23,656 bases of DNA from UBA2943 sp946534895 (GCA_946534895.1 CAMNDE010000055.1:1-23656); one strand, 5' to 3'; counted from the first letter of the stretch, positions 1 through 8,010 are shown. Numbers and translations are program-made. Notes: a model not told the origin generated them from the sequence alone.

Positions 1-44
1 TTGTATTCTTTCCGGAACTGTACGAATTGGCTCTGTGGAAAGCC

Positions 45-73
45 TTGCAAACCCTCCCCAAAACTCGTATAAT
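45..73 (+). promoter_or_regulatory. Sigma-A type promoter of the riboswitch-permease unit
   Basis: A TTGCAA -35 box at 45-50 and a perfect TATAAT -10 box at 68-73 are separated by exactly 17 bp. Transcription would begin near position 80, just before the first paired segment of the aptamer at 82. This is the expected placement for a riboswitch leader. Confidence 0.8.
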
Positions 74-81
74 CCATATCC

Positions 82-179
82 GTTGAAGGGAGTAGTTCCC
101 ACTTGTGTGTCTCTGCGTCGTCATCACGGCCATGCGCCCGGTGCAGAGCATCCGGAACGGATTGGAGCGAGACTTCAGC
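82..179 (+). ncRNA. yybP-ykoY manganese riboswitch aptamer
   Basis: The leader carries the conserved blocks of the yybP-ykoY class in the right order. These are GGAGTAG at 89-95, GTCGTCATCACG around 117-128, GCAGAGCATCCGG around 143-155 and GCGAGAC at 167-173. Helix P1 forms between 82-88 (GTTGAAG) and 173-179 (CTTCAGC), seven pairs with one wobble. An inner helix pairs CTCTGC near 111-116 with GCAGAG near 143-148, and ATCCG/CGGAT makes the 3' hairpin. The family is known to bind Mn2+ and to turn on metal-export genes. The P1 3' strand is shared with the terminator at 169-204. The class call rests on recognised motifs and hand pairing, not on a covariance-model search. Confidence 0.9.
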
Positions 180-204
180 CATGCGATTGGTTGGGGTCTC
201 TTTT
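169..204 (+). terminator. Riboswitch expression-platform terminator
   Basis: A 12-bp stem is visible: GAGAC (169-173) with GTCTC (196-200), two U-G wobbles (174-175 with 194-195), and CAGCC (176-180) with GGTTG (189-193). It closes an 8-nt loop and is followed by TTTT at 201-204. Its 5' arm contains 173-179, the 3' strand of aptamer helix P1, so the two structures exclude each other. Ligand-stabilised P1 should prevent termination, making a transcriptional ON switch. Confidence 0.85.
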
Positions 205-233
205 CATATTTACAGGAAAGGTATGAGTTTTCT

Positions 234-1493
234 ATGCAGACGGTTGCCCTTATCCTCTTTATTATCATGTATGTATGCATGATTGCTTTTTCCAAGATCC
301 GGCCTTATCTGGCGCTTGGATGTGCGGTGCTGTTTCTGATTCTCGGAATTGAACCTCTTGGCGCGCTGCCCACATCCATCAACTGGAACATCCTGCTGAT
401 GCTTGCCGGCACCATGGGCACGGTGCAGCTGTTTATCGAGTCCAAAATGCCCAACCGCCTGGCGGATACGCTGCTCGCTTCCACATCCAACGTCATGTGG
501 GCTGCCGTGCTCATGTCCCTGTTTTCCGGTTTTGTATCGGCTTTCATGGATAATGTGGCCACCGTGCTCATGATTGCACCTGTGGGGCTTGCGGTTGCCA
601 GAACTCTGGGCATTTCCCCCATTCCGCTGCTCATTTCCATTTCCGTGTCCTCGAATCTGCAGGGCGCCGCCACGCTTGTGGGTGACACCACGTCCATTAT
701 GCTGGGCGGCTATGCCGGCATGGACTTCAGCGACTTCTTCTTTATGAACGGCCGTTTCTCCATCTTCTGGGCCGTGGAGCTTGGAGCGGTGGCCACGGTG
801 CCTGTCATCATCTGGATTTTCCGCAAAAACCGGCAGAAGATTTCCGGCATCAGCATCACGCAGGTAACGGACTATTTTCCCACCTGCCTTCTGCTGGTAA
901 ACATCCTGCTGCTCATCGGTGCTTCCTTTATTCCTGAAAAGCCCGATCTCACCAACGGTCTGATCTGCATGAGCATCTGCCTGATCGGCACAGCGCGCCA
1001 TCTGCTGCGCAAGGGCAAAATCCAGACCGTGCTGGAAGGCATTGACTGGCAGACGCTTCTGCTGCTTACGGGACTGTTCATTGTTATTGACGGCATCACC
1101 CAGGTGGGCATCATTGACCAGATCGCGCAGCTCTTTGTGCGTCTCGGCGGTTCGAGCAAGTTCATCATGTACACCCTCATCACCTTCGGTTCCGTGCTCT
1201 TCTCCGCCTTCATCGACAACATCCCCTATGTGGCCACCATGCTTCCTGTGGTACAGGGCATTTCCAGCATCATGGGATGGGATCCCACCGTTCTGTATTT
1301 CGGTCTTCTGTGCGGTGCCACCCTTGGCGGCAATCTCACACCCATCGGGGCCAGTGCCAACATTGTCACGATTGGCATGCTGCGCAAGGAGGGCTATGAA
1401 GTCAAGACCAGTGACTTCCTGCGTATCGGCGTCCCCTTCACGCTCGTTGCCGTGCTCAGCGGATACCTCTTCTGCTGGCTGGTCTGGGCCTGA
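234..1493 (+). CDS. ArsB/NhaD-like (SLC13-type) permease, candidate manganese exporter
   Basis: This is a 419-residue polytopic membrane protein of the ion-transporter superfamily that includes ArsB, NhaD and citrate/SLC13 carriers. Two inverted-repeat halves are visible. Each has an Asp-Asn hairpin motif (FMDNVATVLMIAPV in the first, FIDNIPYVATMLPV in the second), followed by a discontinuous-helix motif (GDTTSIMLGG and NLTPIGASANIVTIG). About ten to twelve hydrophobic segments fill the rest. The start at ATG 234 is chosen because AGGAAAG lies at 214-220 and the protein opens directly into the first membrane helix. Upstream in-frame codons belong to the riboswitch and its terminator. The gene is alone on its transcript and ends at a terminator. 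Family membership is clear. The substrate is inferred only from the manganese riboswitch; arsenite, Na+/H+ or a dicarboxylate cannot be excluded from sequence. Confidence 0.85.
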   Translation: MQTVALILFIIMYVCMIAFSKIRPYLALGCAVLFLILGIEPLGALPTSINWNILLMLAGTMGTVQLFIESKMPNRLADTLLASTSNVMWAAVLMSLFSGFVSAFMDNVATVLMIAPVGLAVARTLGISPIPLLISISVSSNLQGAATLVGDTTSIMLGGYAGMDFSDFFFMNGRFSIFWAVELGAVATVPVIIWIFRKNRQKISGISITQVTDYFPTCLLLVNILLLIGASFIPEKPDLTNGLICMSICLIGTARHLLRKGKIQTVLEGIDWQTLLLLTGLFIVIDGITQVGIIDQIAQLFVRLGGSSKFIMYTLITFGSVLFSAFIDNIPYVATMLPVVQGISSIMGWDPTVLYFGLLCGATLGGNLTPIGASANIVTIGMLRKEGYEVKTSDFLRIGVPFTLVAVLSGYLFCWLVWA

Positions 1494-1513
1494 TTTCCAC
1501 AGAAAAAAGCATT

Positions 1514-1541
1514 CCGGCGGGCACGCAGCCTGCCGGTTTTT
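1514..1541 (+). terminator. Intrinsic terminator after the permease
   Basis: CCGGCGGGC (1514-1522) pairs with GCCTGCCGG (1528-1536) with one G-T wobble. It is followed by a run of five T at 1537-1541, about 20 nt after the permease stop. Confidence 0.8.
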
Positions 1542-1669
1542 CAATGGAAAACTTTCTGATGATTTTTCTTCCTGTCGGAAACTATTTCCATTTTCATGCG
1601 TCTGTATATGTAATGGGAATTCCTGATTGTGGACCTGTCATGATCATTTTCATGGAAAGGAGCAAAGCC

Positions 1670-2716
1670 ATGTTTACCAGTCAGCCTGATCCCGGCATGT
1701 CTGCCGGTCCCTACGCATTCAATGAACGGAGTGTTCGCCCAAATCCCGCATATTCCAGTGTGATCGTTCCGATTCCGGACCGTTTCACCAGCCTCGGACT
1801 GCTTCGCAGAATCGGATGGGGTTCCACGGGTGATGTCTTCGAAATTGAATGCGACAGGAAAATGGCGCTGAAAGTCATTTCCGGCCGAAATCAGCCGGGC
1901 AGATATCAGAATGCACTGCATGAGGCGGAAATACTGAAGCTGCTTGAGGGTGTGCCCGGGGTTGTCCATCTTCTGGACATGGAAACCCGTGAGAACCATG
2001 GCCTGCATACGGTGTATCTTCTGGAAGAATATGCCTGTCCCTTTATGGATTCAATAAAGGCATCGGGCGGCATGACCAAATCCCATGCCATGTCCATGAT
2101 TCTGAATGTCTGCAGCACGCTGATCGCCTGCCGGGAAAAAGACGTTATGCATCTTGATCTGCAGCCCCGTAATCTGTTCATCTCAGACCGCGGCGAAGCC
2201 CTCCTGGGCGACTTCAGCTGCGCACTCAGGCGCAGCGAGATACCGGACCATCCAGGCCCCAGAGGTTCGCTTGCCTTCATGGCGCCGGAAGTGTTCCGTG
2301 GAGAAGGCGTTTCAGAGCGTTCTGAAATCTATTCCCTCGGTCTGCATCTGTATATCCTTTTTCATGAGATGAGTCTACCCTATTATGATCGCGACAGTGA
2401 ACTCGCGTGCTACCGGCGCCTTGCCGGCATGCCTGTTCCGCCGCCCTCCGAACACAATGAAAGCGAAACGCCGGGACTTTATGCCCTGATCGCAAGGGCG
2501 TGCGCCTTTCATCCCGAAGACCGTTTCCCTTCCTTTGAAGCCTTCAGGGATGCGGTCGTAGGAACACGTCGGGAACTGGAGCGCGCAGGTCACGGGGACG
2601 ACTGGCTTCCCTGTGATGCGGAAAACCTGTTTTTTCTTGAGTCCACGCTCCCTTTGTCCAGGATTTCCGGTTTTCCGCTGATACCCGAGGAGGATCCTTT
2701 CAGAACCATACATTAA
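1670..2716 (+). CDS. Stand-alone cytosolic Ser/Thr-type protein kinase with non-RD catalytic loop
   Basis: The 348-residue protein has a complete Hanks-type kinase core. The glycine loop is G49-x-G51-x-x-G54-x-V56, the ATP lysine is K68 (MALKV), and the helix-C glutamate is E85 or E87. The catalytic loop is H161-L-D163-L-Q-P-R-N168, the metal-binding motif is D181-F-S and the APE motif is A205-P206-E207. Two usual residues differ: the Arg of HRD is Leu, and the Lys two residues after the catalytic Asp is Gln. D163, N168, D181 and K68 are all kept, so activity is plausible. There is no membrane helix and no PASTA or other sensor domain; about 35 residues precede and 60 follow the core. ATG 1670 is used because AAAGGAG lies 7 nt upstream. 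The target is unknown; the neighbours are not evidently related in function. Confidence 0.85.
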   Translation: MFTSQPDPGMSAGPYAFNERSVRPNPAYSSVIVPIPDRFTSLGLLRRIGWGSTGDVFEIECDRKMALKVISGRNQPGRYQNALHEAEILKLLEGVPGVVHLLDMETRENHGLHTVYLLEEYACPFMDSIKASGGMTKSHAMSMILNVCSTLIACREKDVMHLDLQPRNLFISDRGEALLGDFSCALRRSEIPDHPGPRGSLAFMAPEVFRGEGVSERSEIYSLGLHLYILFHEMSLPYYDRDSELACYRRLAGMPVPPPSEHNESETPGLYALIARACAFHPEDRFPSFEAFRDAVVGTRRELERAGHGDDWLPCDAENLFFLESTLPLSRISGFPLIPEEDPFRTIH

Positions 2717-2720
2717 ATCT

Positions 2721-2765
2721 AAAATCCGCTCCTGCACTTTGAAATACAGGAACGGATTTTTTCCA
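2721..2765. terminator. Bidirectional terminator between the converging kinase and MATE genes
   Basis: AAAATCCG near 2721-2728 pairs with CGGATTTT at 2753-2760, and inside it TCCTG pairs with CAGGA. T runs follow the stem on the plus strand and, read in reverse, on the minus strand. It can serve the kinase (+, ending 2716) and the MATE gene (-, ending 2774). Confidence 0.8.
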
Positions 2766-2773
2766 TCATTATG

Positions 2774-4186
2774 TCAGGCCTGTGCCTCTTTTTCCTGCGC
2801 CCGTCTGGCGCGCCAGGCGGAAAGACCTGCTTCACCCTCCGGGGTAACCGGCTTGATCCATTTGGCGCTGTAAAGATGCACCTGCATGAGCACGTAGCGG
2901 ATGGGTTCATCCACGTAGCACAGTGCAAACACGGCCAGAGACGGCAGATGCAGGACAAATCCTGCGATCAGTACCGAGGGAACCACCAGCAGCCACATGA
3001 ACGTGATTTCCAGAATCGTACCAAAGGCCGCATCCCCGGCAGCACGGTATGTATCATTCTGTACCCAGTTGCCCATGCGGATGATGGCAACAGCACCATA
3101 AATCAGCACCATGCCGAAAGCCACCCGGAAGGCCTCCCCGGTCATGCCCATAAGCGTGAGGATCGGCGTATGCAGACAGACAAGCGCGAGGCATGTCAGC
3201 GCGATAAAGCCCTGGCAGAGGTACACGAGACGCCATGCACGCTGATAGGAAATCTCGATATTTCCGGCACCGACTTCCTTGCCAACCAGAATGGATGAGG
3301 CGTTGGAAAAGCCTGCAAAGAAACCGATCACAAGACCTTCCAGCGTCCGGAACACAGCCAGGGCAGCAATCGTTTCCTCCGGCTGCCGTCCAAGCACGAT
3401 ATTGATCACCATGTTGCCGACGCCGATAAGCAGTTCATTGGCCAGAATCGGAGCACACTTGCTCATATAGGCCCGCAGATGCCTCATGCCGAAGCGGAAA
3501 TGCCGGGTCACAGCGAACACGTAGGGATGCCCGTTGAGCCGGGCCAGTACCGCAATGGTCAGTACATTCATGCCCTGTGCAATGGAGGTGGCAAGCGCTG
3601 CTCCGCGGACGCCCATGCGCGGCATGCCAAGGTTGCCGAAAATCAGCACCCAGTTGAGGAACAGGTTCACCGCCACAGATACAATGGCCCCATAGAGCGG
3701 TATTCTGACGCGTTCCGTGGACCGGAGCAGCGATGCCATGGCCATGGAATAGATCTGCAGCGGATACGCAAAGGCCACCAGACGCAGATACTCCACGCCC
3801 ACAGCCTGAATGCTTTCCTTGTCCGTATACAGGCGCATGATAAGTTCCGGAAAGAACAGCGCAGCCAGGCAGAAAACTGCAGCCACGGTCATCATGAACA
3901 TCAGCGTGATGCCGTAGGACCGGTTGATGCCCTCATCATCCTTTGCACCCCAGTACTGGGAAAAGAAGAGCATGCCGCCGCCCACAAAGCCCCAGATTCC
4001 GCTGAACATAAGCGAGGAAAACTGTGCGCACAGGCCGACAGCTCCCACCTCGGTCTGGCCGAGGGACGCGATCATCATGGTGTCCACCATGGATCCGGTG
4101 GTGGCAAGAAGATTCTGAAGCGCAACGGGCACGGCGATCACAGCAATCCGTACGAGGAATTCCTTCCAGGGAAACTTCTGATGCAT
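2774..4186 (-). CDS. MATE family efflux transporter (first copy)
   Basis: This is a 470-residue, twelve-helix membrane protein of the multidrug and toxic compound extrusion family, which exports drugs or metabolites using Na+ or H+ gradients. The N-terminal half opens with the typical first helix and loop (PVALQNLLATTGSMVDTMMI, then SLGQTEVGAVGL). The second half repeats the pattern from about residue 240 (ANELLIGVGNMVINIVLGRQ). The start is ATG 4186, with GGAGGAG 8-9 nt upstream. A TTG at 4210 would place the ribosome-binding site inside the gene. The leader contains a CCGGG-AATTG-CCCGG hairpin next to the ribosome-binding site. It is divergent from the GH31 gene and convergent with the kinase. 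It is not closely similar by eye to the second MATE gene at 12351-13679. The substrate cannot be read from the sequence. Confidence 0.88.
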   Translation of the reverse strand: MHQKFPWKEFLVRIAVIAVPVALQNLLATTGSMVDTMMIASLGQTEVGAVGLCAQFSSLMFSGIWGFVGGGMLFFSQYWGAKDDEGINRSYGITLMFMMTVAAVFCLAALFFPELIMRLYTDKESIQAVGVEYLRLVAFAYPLQIYSMAMASLLRSTERVRIPLYGAIVSVAVNLFLNWVLIFGNLGMPRMGVRGAALATSIAQGMNVLTIAVLARLNGHPYVFAVTRHFRFGMRHLRAYMSKCAPILANELLIGVGNMVINIVLGRQPEETIAALAVFRTLEGLVIGFFAGFSNASSILVGKEVGAGNIEISYQRAWRLVYLCQGFIALTCLALVCLHTPILTLMGMTGEAFRVAFGMVLIYGAVAIIRMGNWVQNDTYRAAGDAAFGTILEITFMWLLVVPSVLIAGFVLHLPSLAVFALCYVDEPIRYVLMQVHLYSAKWIKPVTPEGEAGLSAWRARRAQEKEAQA

Positions 4187-4202
4187 GGTCCTGCTCCTCC
4201 AT

Positions 4203-4217
4203 CCGGGCAATTCCCGG
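4203..4217 (-). promoter_or_regulatory. Leader hairpin beside the MATE ribosome-binding site
   Basis: On the minus strand CCGGG-AATTG-CCCGG forms a perfect 5-bp hairpin that ends directly before GGATGGAGGAG, the ribosome-binding region of the MATE gene. It may affect ribosome access, but such short hairpins also arise by chance. Confidence 0.35.
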
Positions 4218-4232
4218 CCGTAGTAATTCTGT

Positions 4233-4262
4233 ATTATAGATGATCTATGGACTGAATTCCAT
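4233..4262 (-). promoter_or_regulatory. Promoter of the first MATE gene
   Basis: The minus strand has a perfect TATAAT (plus coordinates 4233-4238). A weak TGGAAT -35 match lies about 18 bp upstream. It is 47 nt before the chosen ATG, and no better candidate is seen in the divergent region. Confidence 0.55.
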
Positions 4263-4305
4263 ATCCCGCATGAATTTCCGGGTTTGAGCAGAAGTCCCGG
4301 GATTT

Positions 4306-4334
4306 TTGCATTCTTTTCTCTTTCGATGTATCCT
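4306..4334 (+). promoter_or_regulatory. Promoter of the GH31 gene
   Basis: TTGCAT at 4306-4311 and TATCCT at 4329-4334 are spaced by 17 bp. The -10 box lies inside the inverted repeat 4320-4346, suggesting repression at this promoter. Confidence 0.6.
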
Positions 4335-4346
4335 ATACACCGAAAG
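4320..4346 (+). promoter_or_regulatory. Candidate operator: 27-bp inverted repeat over the GH31 promoter
   Basis: Arms CTTTCGATGTAT (4320-4331) and ATACACCGAAAG (4335-4346) are inverted repeats with one mismatch around a 3-nt centre. The repeat covers the proposed -10 box and start point of the GH31 gene, the usual position for a repressor site such as that of a LacI- or GntR-type sugar regulator. No such regulator is in this window. Confidence 0.6.
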
Positions 4347-4368
4347 AACTGATGCGGGGAGAATGGAT

Positions 4369-6732
4369 ATGCTCAAAGCTGAGAAAAGACCAGAAGGACG
4401 GATCCTTTCCGTCTGCCGTCAGGCGGATTTCCTTGAAATGATCACGGACCTGGGCACCATGCGCATTGAGCCGAAGCGTGCAGATATTTTCCGCGTCCGT
4501 CTCTCACCGTCCACTCTGCTGGAGCGGACCGGTGACGGCATGCTCCCGGTGAAGGATCTGTCGGACTGGACATGGGAGATGACCGGGGACGAAGTAATTC
4601 TGAGAACGGCATCCGTGCACCTGCATATTTCACGCCGAGACAGTTCCATTGCCTATTACCGCACGGACCATACCCTGCTTTTCCGGGAAACCGGCCGATC
4701 CATGGAAGCCTTTATGGCACCCATGCCTTCTCAGGAGACAGGCACTTCTTTTCTGGAAACCGTGCATACCGCCGACGGCGACAAGCAGGTGCTTCGCGCT
4801 TCAGGGAATACGCGCCGGCTGTATCATACGCGTCTGAACCTGGCCTTCCAGAACCGGGAGTGCCTCTACGGCCTCGGACAGTCCGAGGAAGGACGACTGA
4901 ACCTGAGAGGAAGCACCCGGTATCTGCATCAGGCGAACCGGAAGATTTCCATTCCCCTGCTGACTTCTTCCATGGGCTGGGGCATCCTCCTGGCCACGGA
5001 CGGTGCCGGCATCTTCCATGATGATGCCTATGGCTCCTGCCTGTACACGGAAGCCGATGAGGAGATGGACTATTATGTGCTCGGCGGCGGTTCAATGGAT
5101 GCCGTAGTGGACGCCTACCGCTTTCTGACAGGGAAAGCAGCCATGCTGCCCCGGTGGGCGCTCGGGTATATCCAGTCCCAGGAGCGCTATGAGACGGAGG
5201 ACGAACTTCTCCGGATTGCCGAGGGTTACCGTCAGCGGCATATCGGCCTGGACTGCGTCGTGCTCGACTGGTGTTCCTGGAAAGGAAACGCATGGGGCCA
5301 GAAAACGCTGGACCCTGAGCGCTTCCCGCACATGTCCGAAACCCTTGGAAAGCTTCATGACATGCACGTGCAGTTCATGATCTCCATCTGGCCGAACATG
5401 GCCAGGGACTGTGACAACTGCCTCGATTTTGCCAGGTACGGGCTTCTGCTTCCCGGAAGCGAAGTCTATGATGCGTTTGATGCCCGGGCGCGGAAACTGT
5501 ACTGGGAACAGGCGGAACAGGGACTGTTCCATCACGGTGTGGATGCCTGGTGGTGCGATTCATGCGAGCCGTTTACGCCGGAATGGGCGCACGTGGAAAA
5601 ACCGGATCCCGCGTGCATGTATCAGGAGTATGTACAGACCTGCAGTCAGTCCATCCCCATGCAGCGCATCAATGCCTATGCCCTGTTTCATGCCCGCACC
5701 ATCTGGGAAGGCCAGCGCGGCAGCAGCGCTCAGCGTGTGGTGAACCTCACGCGCTCTGCACATACCGGTTCGCAGCGCTATGGCGTGATCTGCTGGTCCG
5801 GCGATATCAGTGCCTCCTGGCAGACGCTTGCCGCGCAGGTACGGGAAGGCCTGAATTTCTGTGCTTCCGGACTGCCCTTCTGGACTCTGGATATCGGAGC
5901 CTTCTTCGTGCGCCGGGGCAGCGCATGGTTCTGGGACGGCGAGTATGAACAGGGCATGGACGATCCCGCATACCGTGAGCTGTTTGTCCGCTGGTATCAG
6001 TTCGGTTCCATGCTCCCGGTTTTCCGCGGGCACGGGACCGATATCCGCCGGGAATTATGGGAACTGGACAGCGGTGACCGCTCATACTATCTGGCTGTGC
6101 TCCGGGCAAACCGGCTCCGCTATCTGCTCCTGCCCTGCCTTTCTTCGCTCATGGGCCATGTATGGCTGGACAACGCCACCATGATGCGCCTGCTCGCCTT
6201 TGATTTCCCGGATGATCCTGATGCCCTAGCCTGTGAAGACGAATACATGCTGGGGCCGGATCTCCTGGTCTGCCCGGTTACCGATCCGGCCGTGGACGGC
6301 AGAAGCCTGCGCTGTCTGTACCTGCCGAAAGGCCAGGGATGGTATGATCTCATGGACGGCACCTGGTATGCAGGCGGTCAGCACCTGACGCTGGACATTT
6401 CTCTGGACATCATGCCCGTGTTCATCCGCGAAGGCGCTGTTCTGCCGGTGTGTCCGGGGCTTGAAAACGCGTATGACATGCATGCCGACCGGACTGAGCT
6501 CTGCATCTGGCCCGGGCGCGACGGCAGACTGGAGTACTATGAGGATGCGGGAAACGGGTATGGCTATGAGCAGGGCGAATACGCCGTGACAACGATCACA
6601 TGGAAAGATGAACTGGCACGCCTGGAAATCCGGCGCCCGGATGCGGACTTTTCCTGGTTTGCAAAGGAGTGGGAACCGAAGACCCATGTCATGGGCAGCG
6701 GCAGAGGTCTGAGGCAGCTGTATGGACTGTAA
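4369..6732 (+). CDS. Glycoside hydrolase family 31 alpha-glycosidase (alpha-xylosidase or alpha-glucosidase type)
   Basis: The 787-residue protein has the full GH31 layout: an N-terminal beta-sandwich (about 1-230), a TIM barrel (about 255-590) and C-terminal beta domains. The catalytic nucleophile is D397 in WWCDSCEP, and the acid/base is D479 in CWSGDISASW. The substrate-lining motif LDWCSWKGNAWG precedes them. Family members hydrolyse alpha-glucosides or alpha-xylosides with retention. There is no signal peptide, so it should act in the cytoplasm on imported oligosaccharides. ATG 4369 is selected because GGGGAG ends 7 nt upstream; ATG 4363 is too close to it. It is preceded by its own promoter and palindrome and followed after only about 21 nt by a DNA polymerase gene. 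Family assignment is secure; alpha-xyloside versus alpha-glucoside preference is not decidable by eye. Confidence 0.92.
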   Translation: MLKAEKRPEGRILSVCRQADFLEMITDLGTMRIEPKRADIFRVRLSPSTLLERTGDGMLPVKDLSDWTWEMTGDEVILRTASVHLHISRRDSSIAYYRTDHTLLFRETGRSMEAFMAPMPSQETGTSFLETVHTADGDKQVLRASGNTRRLYHTRLNLAFQNRECLYGLGQSEEGRLNLRGSTRYLHQANRKISIPLLTSSMGWGILLATDGAGIFHDDAYGSCLYTEADEEMDYYVLGGGSMDAVVDAYRFLTGKAAMLPRWALGYIQSQERYETEDELLRIAEGYRQRHIGLDCVVLDWCSWKGNAWGQKTLDPERFPHMSETLGKLHDMHVQFMISIWPNMARDCDNCLDFARYGLLLPGSEVYDAFDARARKLYWEQAEQGLFHHGVDAWWCDSCEPFTPEWAHVEKPDPACMYQEYVQTCSQSIPMQRINAYALFHARTIWEGQRGSSAQRVVNLTRSAHTGSQRYGVICWSGDISASWQTLAAQVREGLNFCASGLPFWTLDIGAFFVRRGSAWFWDGEYEQGMDDPAYRELFVRWYQFGSMLPVFRGHGTDIRRELWELDSGDRSYYLAVLRANRLRYLLLPCLSSLMGHVWLDNATMMRLLAFDFPDDPDALACEDEYMLGPDLLVCPVTDPAVDGRSLRCLYLPKGQGWYDLMDGTWYAGGQHLTLDISLDIMPVFIREGAVLPVCPGLENAYDMHADRTELCIWPGRDGRLEYYEDAGNGYGYEQGEYAVTTITWKDELARLEIRRPDADFSWFAKEWEPKTHVMGSGRGLRQLYGL

Positions 6733-6753
6733 TGTGTGGTGCAGGAAGGGGGC

Positions 6754-8010
6754 ATGAGTATGGAACGTACCTATCTGTGCATTGATCTGCGTTCCTTCTA
6801 TGCCTCGGTGGAATGTGCCGACCAGGGACTGGACCCGGATCAGGCGCACCTTGTGGTGGCAGATCCTGAGCGCGGACTGGACACCATCTGTCTTGCCGTA
6901 TCCCCTGCGCTCAAGCGTCTCGGCGTGCCCGGACGCTGCCGGGTGCGGGAGATTCCCACCCGCTATCATCCTATTCTTGCAAGGCCGCGCATGCGCCGGT
7001 ACATGGAAATCTCAGCGGATATCTATGGCATATACCTGCGCTATGTGAGCCCGGATGACATCCATGTCTATTCCATCGATGAATGCTTTCTGGATGTGAC
7101 GCCCTACCTCGGCCCTTACCGGAAAACCGCCGTGGAAATGGCCCGAATGCTCATGGACGCCGTGTACCGGGAAACACATATCGGGTCCGCTGCCGGTATA
7201 GGGCCCAATCTCTTTCTCGCCAAGGTCGCCCTTGATATCACGGCCAAGCATGTGCCTGACCATATCGGGATTCTGGATGAACAGGGATTCCGGGAACAGA
7301 TCTGGCACCACAGGCCCATTACGGATATCTGGGGCATCGGCCATGGCATTGCCGCCCGGCTTGCCAAGTTCGGCGTGCAGGACCTTCATGGCATTACCCT
7401 GCTGCCCGAGCGCAGCCTCTACCGGGAATTCGGCGCGCCTGCGGAATACCTGATCGATCATGCCTGGGGCCGGGAAAGCTGCACTATTGAGGAAATCCAT
7501 CAGTTCCGGCCTGAATCCCGTTCCCTGACCAACGGCCAGATTCTTCCTGAGCCCTATCCGCCGGACGCGGCTTTTCTGGTGCTCACGGAAATGGTGGATC
7601 AGCTGGTTCTGGACCTGGTCGCCAATCATCTTCTCGCTTCCACTGTTTCCCTGCGTGTCGGATACAGCGCCACCCGCATGCCGGGACATTCTCTGTCCCG
7701 CAGGCTTATGGCACCTTCCGCATCCTTCCGGAAGATCATGGACATGTACCGCATCTTCTGGGAGGAAATCCATCCCGTGGACCAGGTGCGTTCCCTGGCC
7801 ATTGAGTTCAAGGATCTGCAGGATGGAGACGGTGAGGCCCTGACTCTTCTCTCGGACCCGGAAAAGGACCGGAAAGAGCGCAGCCTGCAGGAAACCGTCG
7901 CTGCACTCAAAGACAGGTTCGGCAGGAATATCGTGCTCCGCGGTATTTCCCTGGACAGCCGTTCCACGCAGAAAGACCGGAACCAGCAGGTAGGAGGCCA
8001 TCATGAGTAA
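6754..8010 (+). CDS. Y-family DNA polymerase (UmuC/DinB-like)
   Basis: This 418-residue translesion polymerase carries the palm motif CIDLRSFYASVEC (metal ligand D11), the second catalytic motif SIDECFLDVT (D109, E110), the finger-palm segment AAGIGPNLFLAKVALD, and a helix-hairpin-helix at WGIGHGIAARLAKFGV. A little-finger domain follows. Such enzymes copy damaged DNA with low fidelity. SFYASVEC and SIDECFLD resemble the Bacillota UmuC/UvrX group that travels with YolD-like proteins, which fits the next gene. AGGAAGGGGG at 6743-6752 can serve either ATG 6754 or ATG 6760. It starts about 21 nt after the GH31 stop with no terminator between, so it is probably co-transcribed with a sugar-hydrolase gene, which is odd. 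I see no LexA-type box upstream. Confidence 0.92.
   Translation: MSMERTYLCIDLRSFYASVECADQGLDPDQAHLVVADPERGLDTICLAVSPALKRLGVPGRCRVREIPTRYHPILARPRMRRYMEISADIYGIYLRYVSPDDIHVYSIDECFLDVTPYLGPYRKTAVEMARMLMDAVYRETHIGSAAGIGPNLFLAKVALDITAKHVPDHIGILDEQGFREQIWHHRPITDIWGIGHGIAARLAKFGVQDLHGITLLPERSLYREFGAPAEYLIDHAWGRESCTIEEIHQFRPESRSLTNGQILPEPYPPDAAFLVLTEMVDQLVLDLVANHLLASTVSLRVGYSATRMPGHSLSRRLMAPSASFRKIMDMYRIFWEEIHPVDQVRSLAIEFKDLQDGDGEALTLLSDPEKDRKERSLQETVAALKDRFGRNIVLRGISLDSRSTQKDRNQQVGGHHE

Noticed and set aside
35..226. A 63-residue open frame at the start of the window
   Set aside because: It lies on the riboswitch aptamer and terminator, begins before the transcription start and has no ribosome-binding site.
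210..1544. A 444-residue frame opposite the permease
   Set aside because: Rich in His, Gln, Asp and Gly with no domain; a shadow of a GC-biased membrane-protein gene.
3479..4243. A 254-residue frame opposite the first MATE gene
   Set aside because: No recognisable domain or start site; the MATE frame explains the sequence.
4280..4306. CCGGG...CCCGG pair with a T run upstream of the GH31 gene, as a terminator or attenuator
   Set aside because: Only a 5-bp stem with a long loop, and it lies upstream of the proposed promoter in a divergent region with nothing to terminate.
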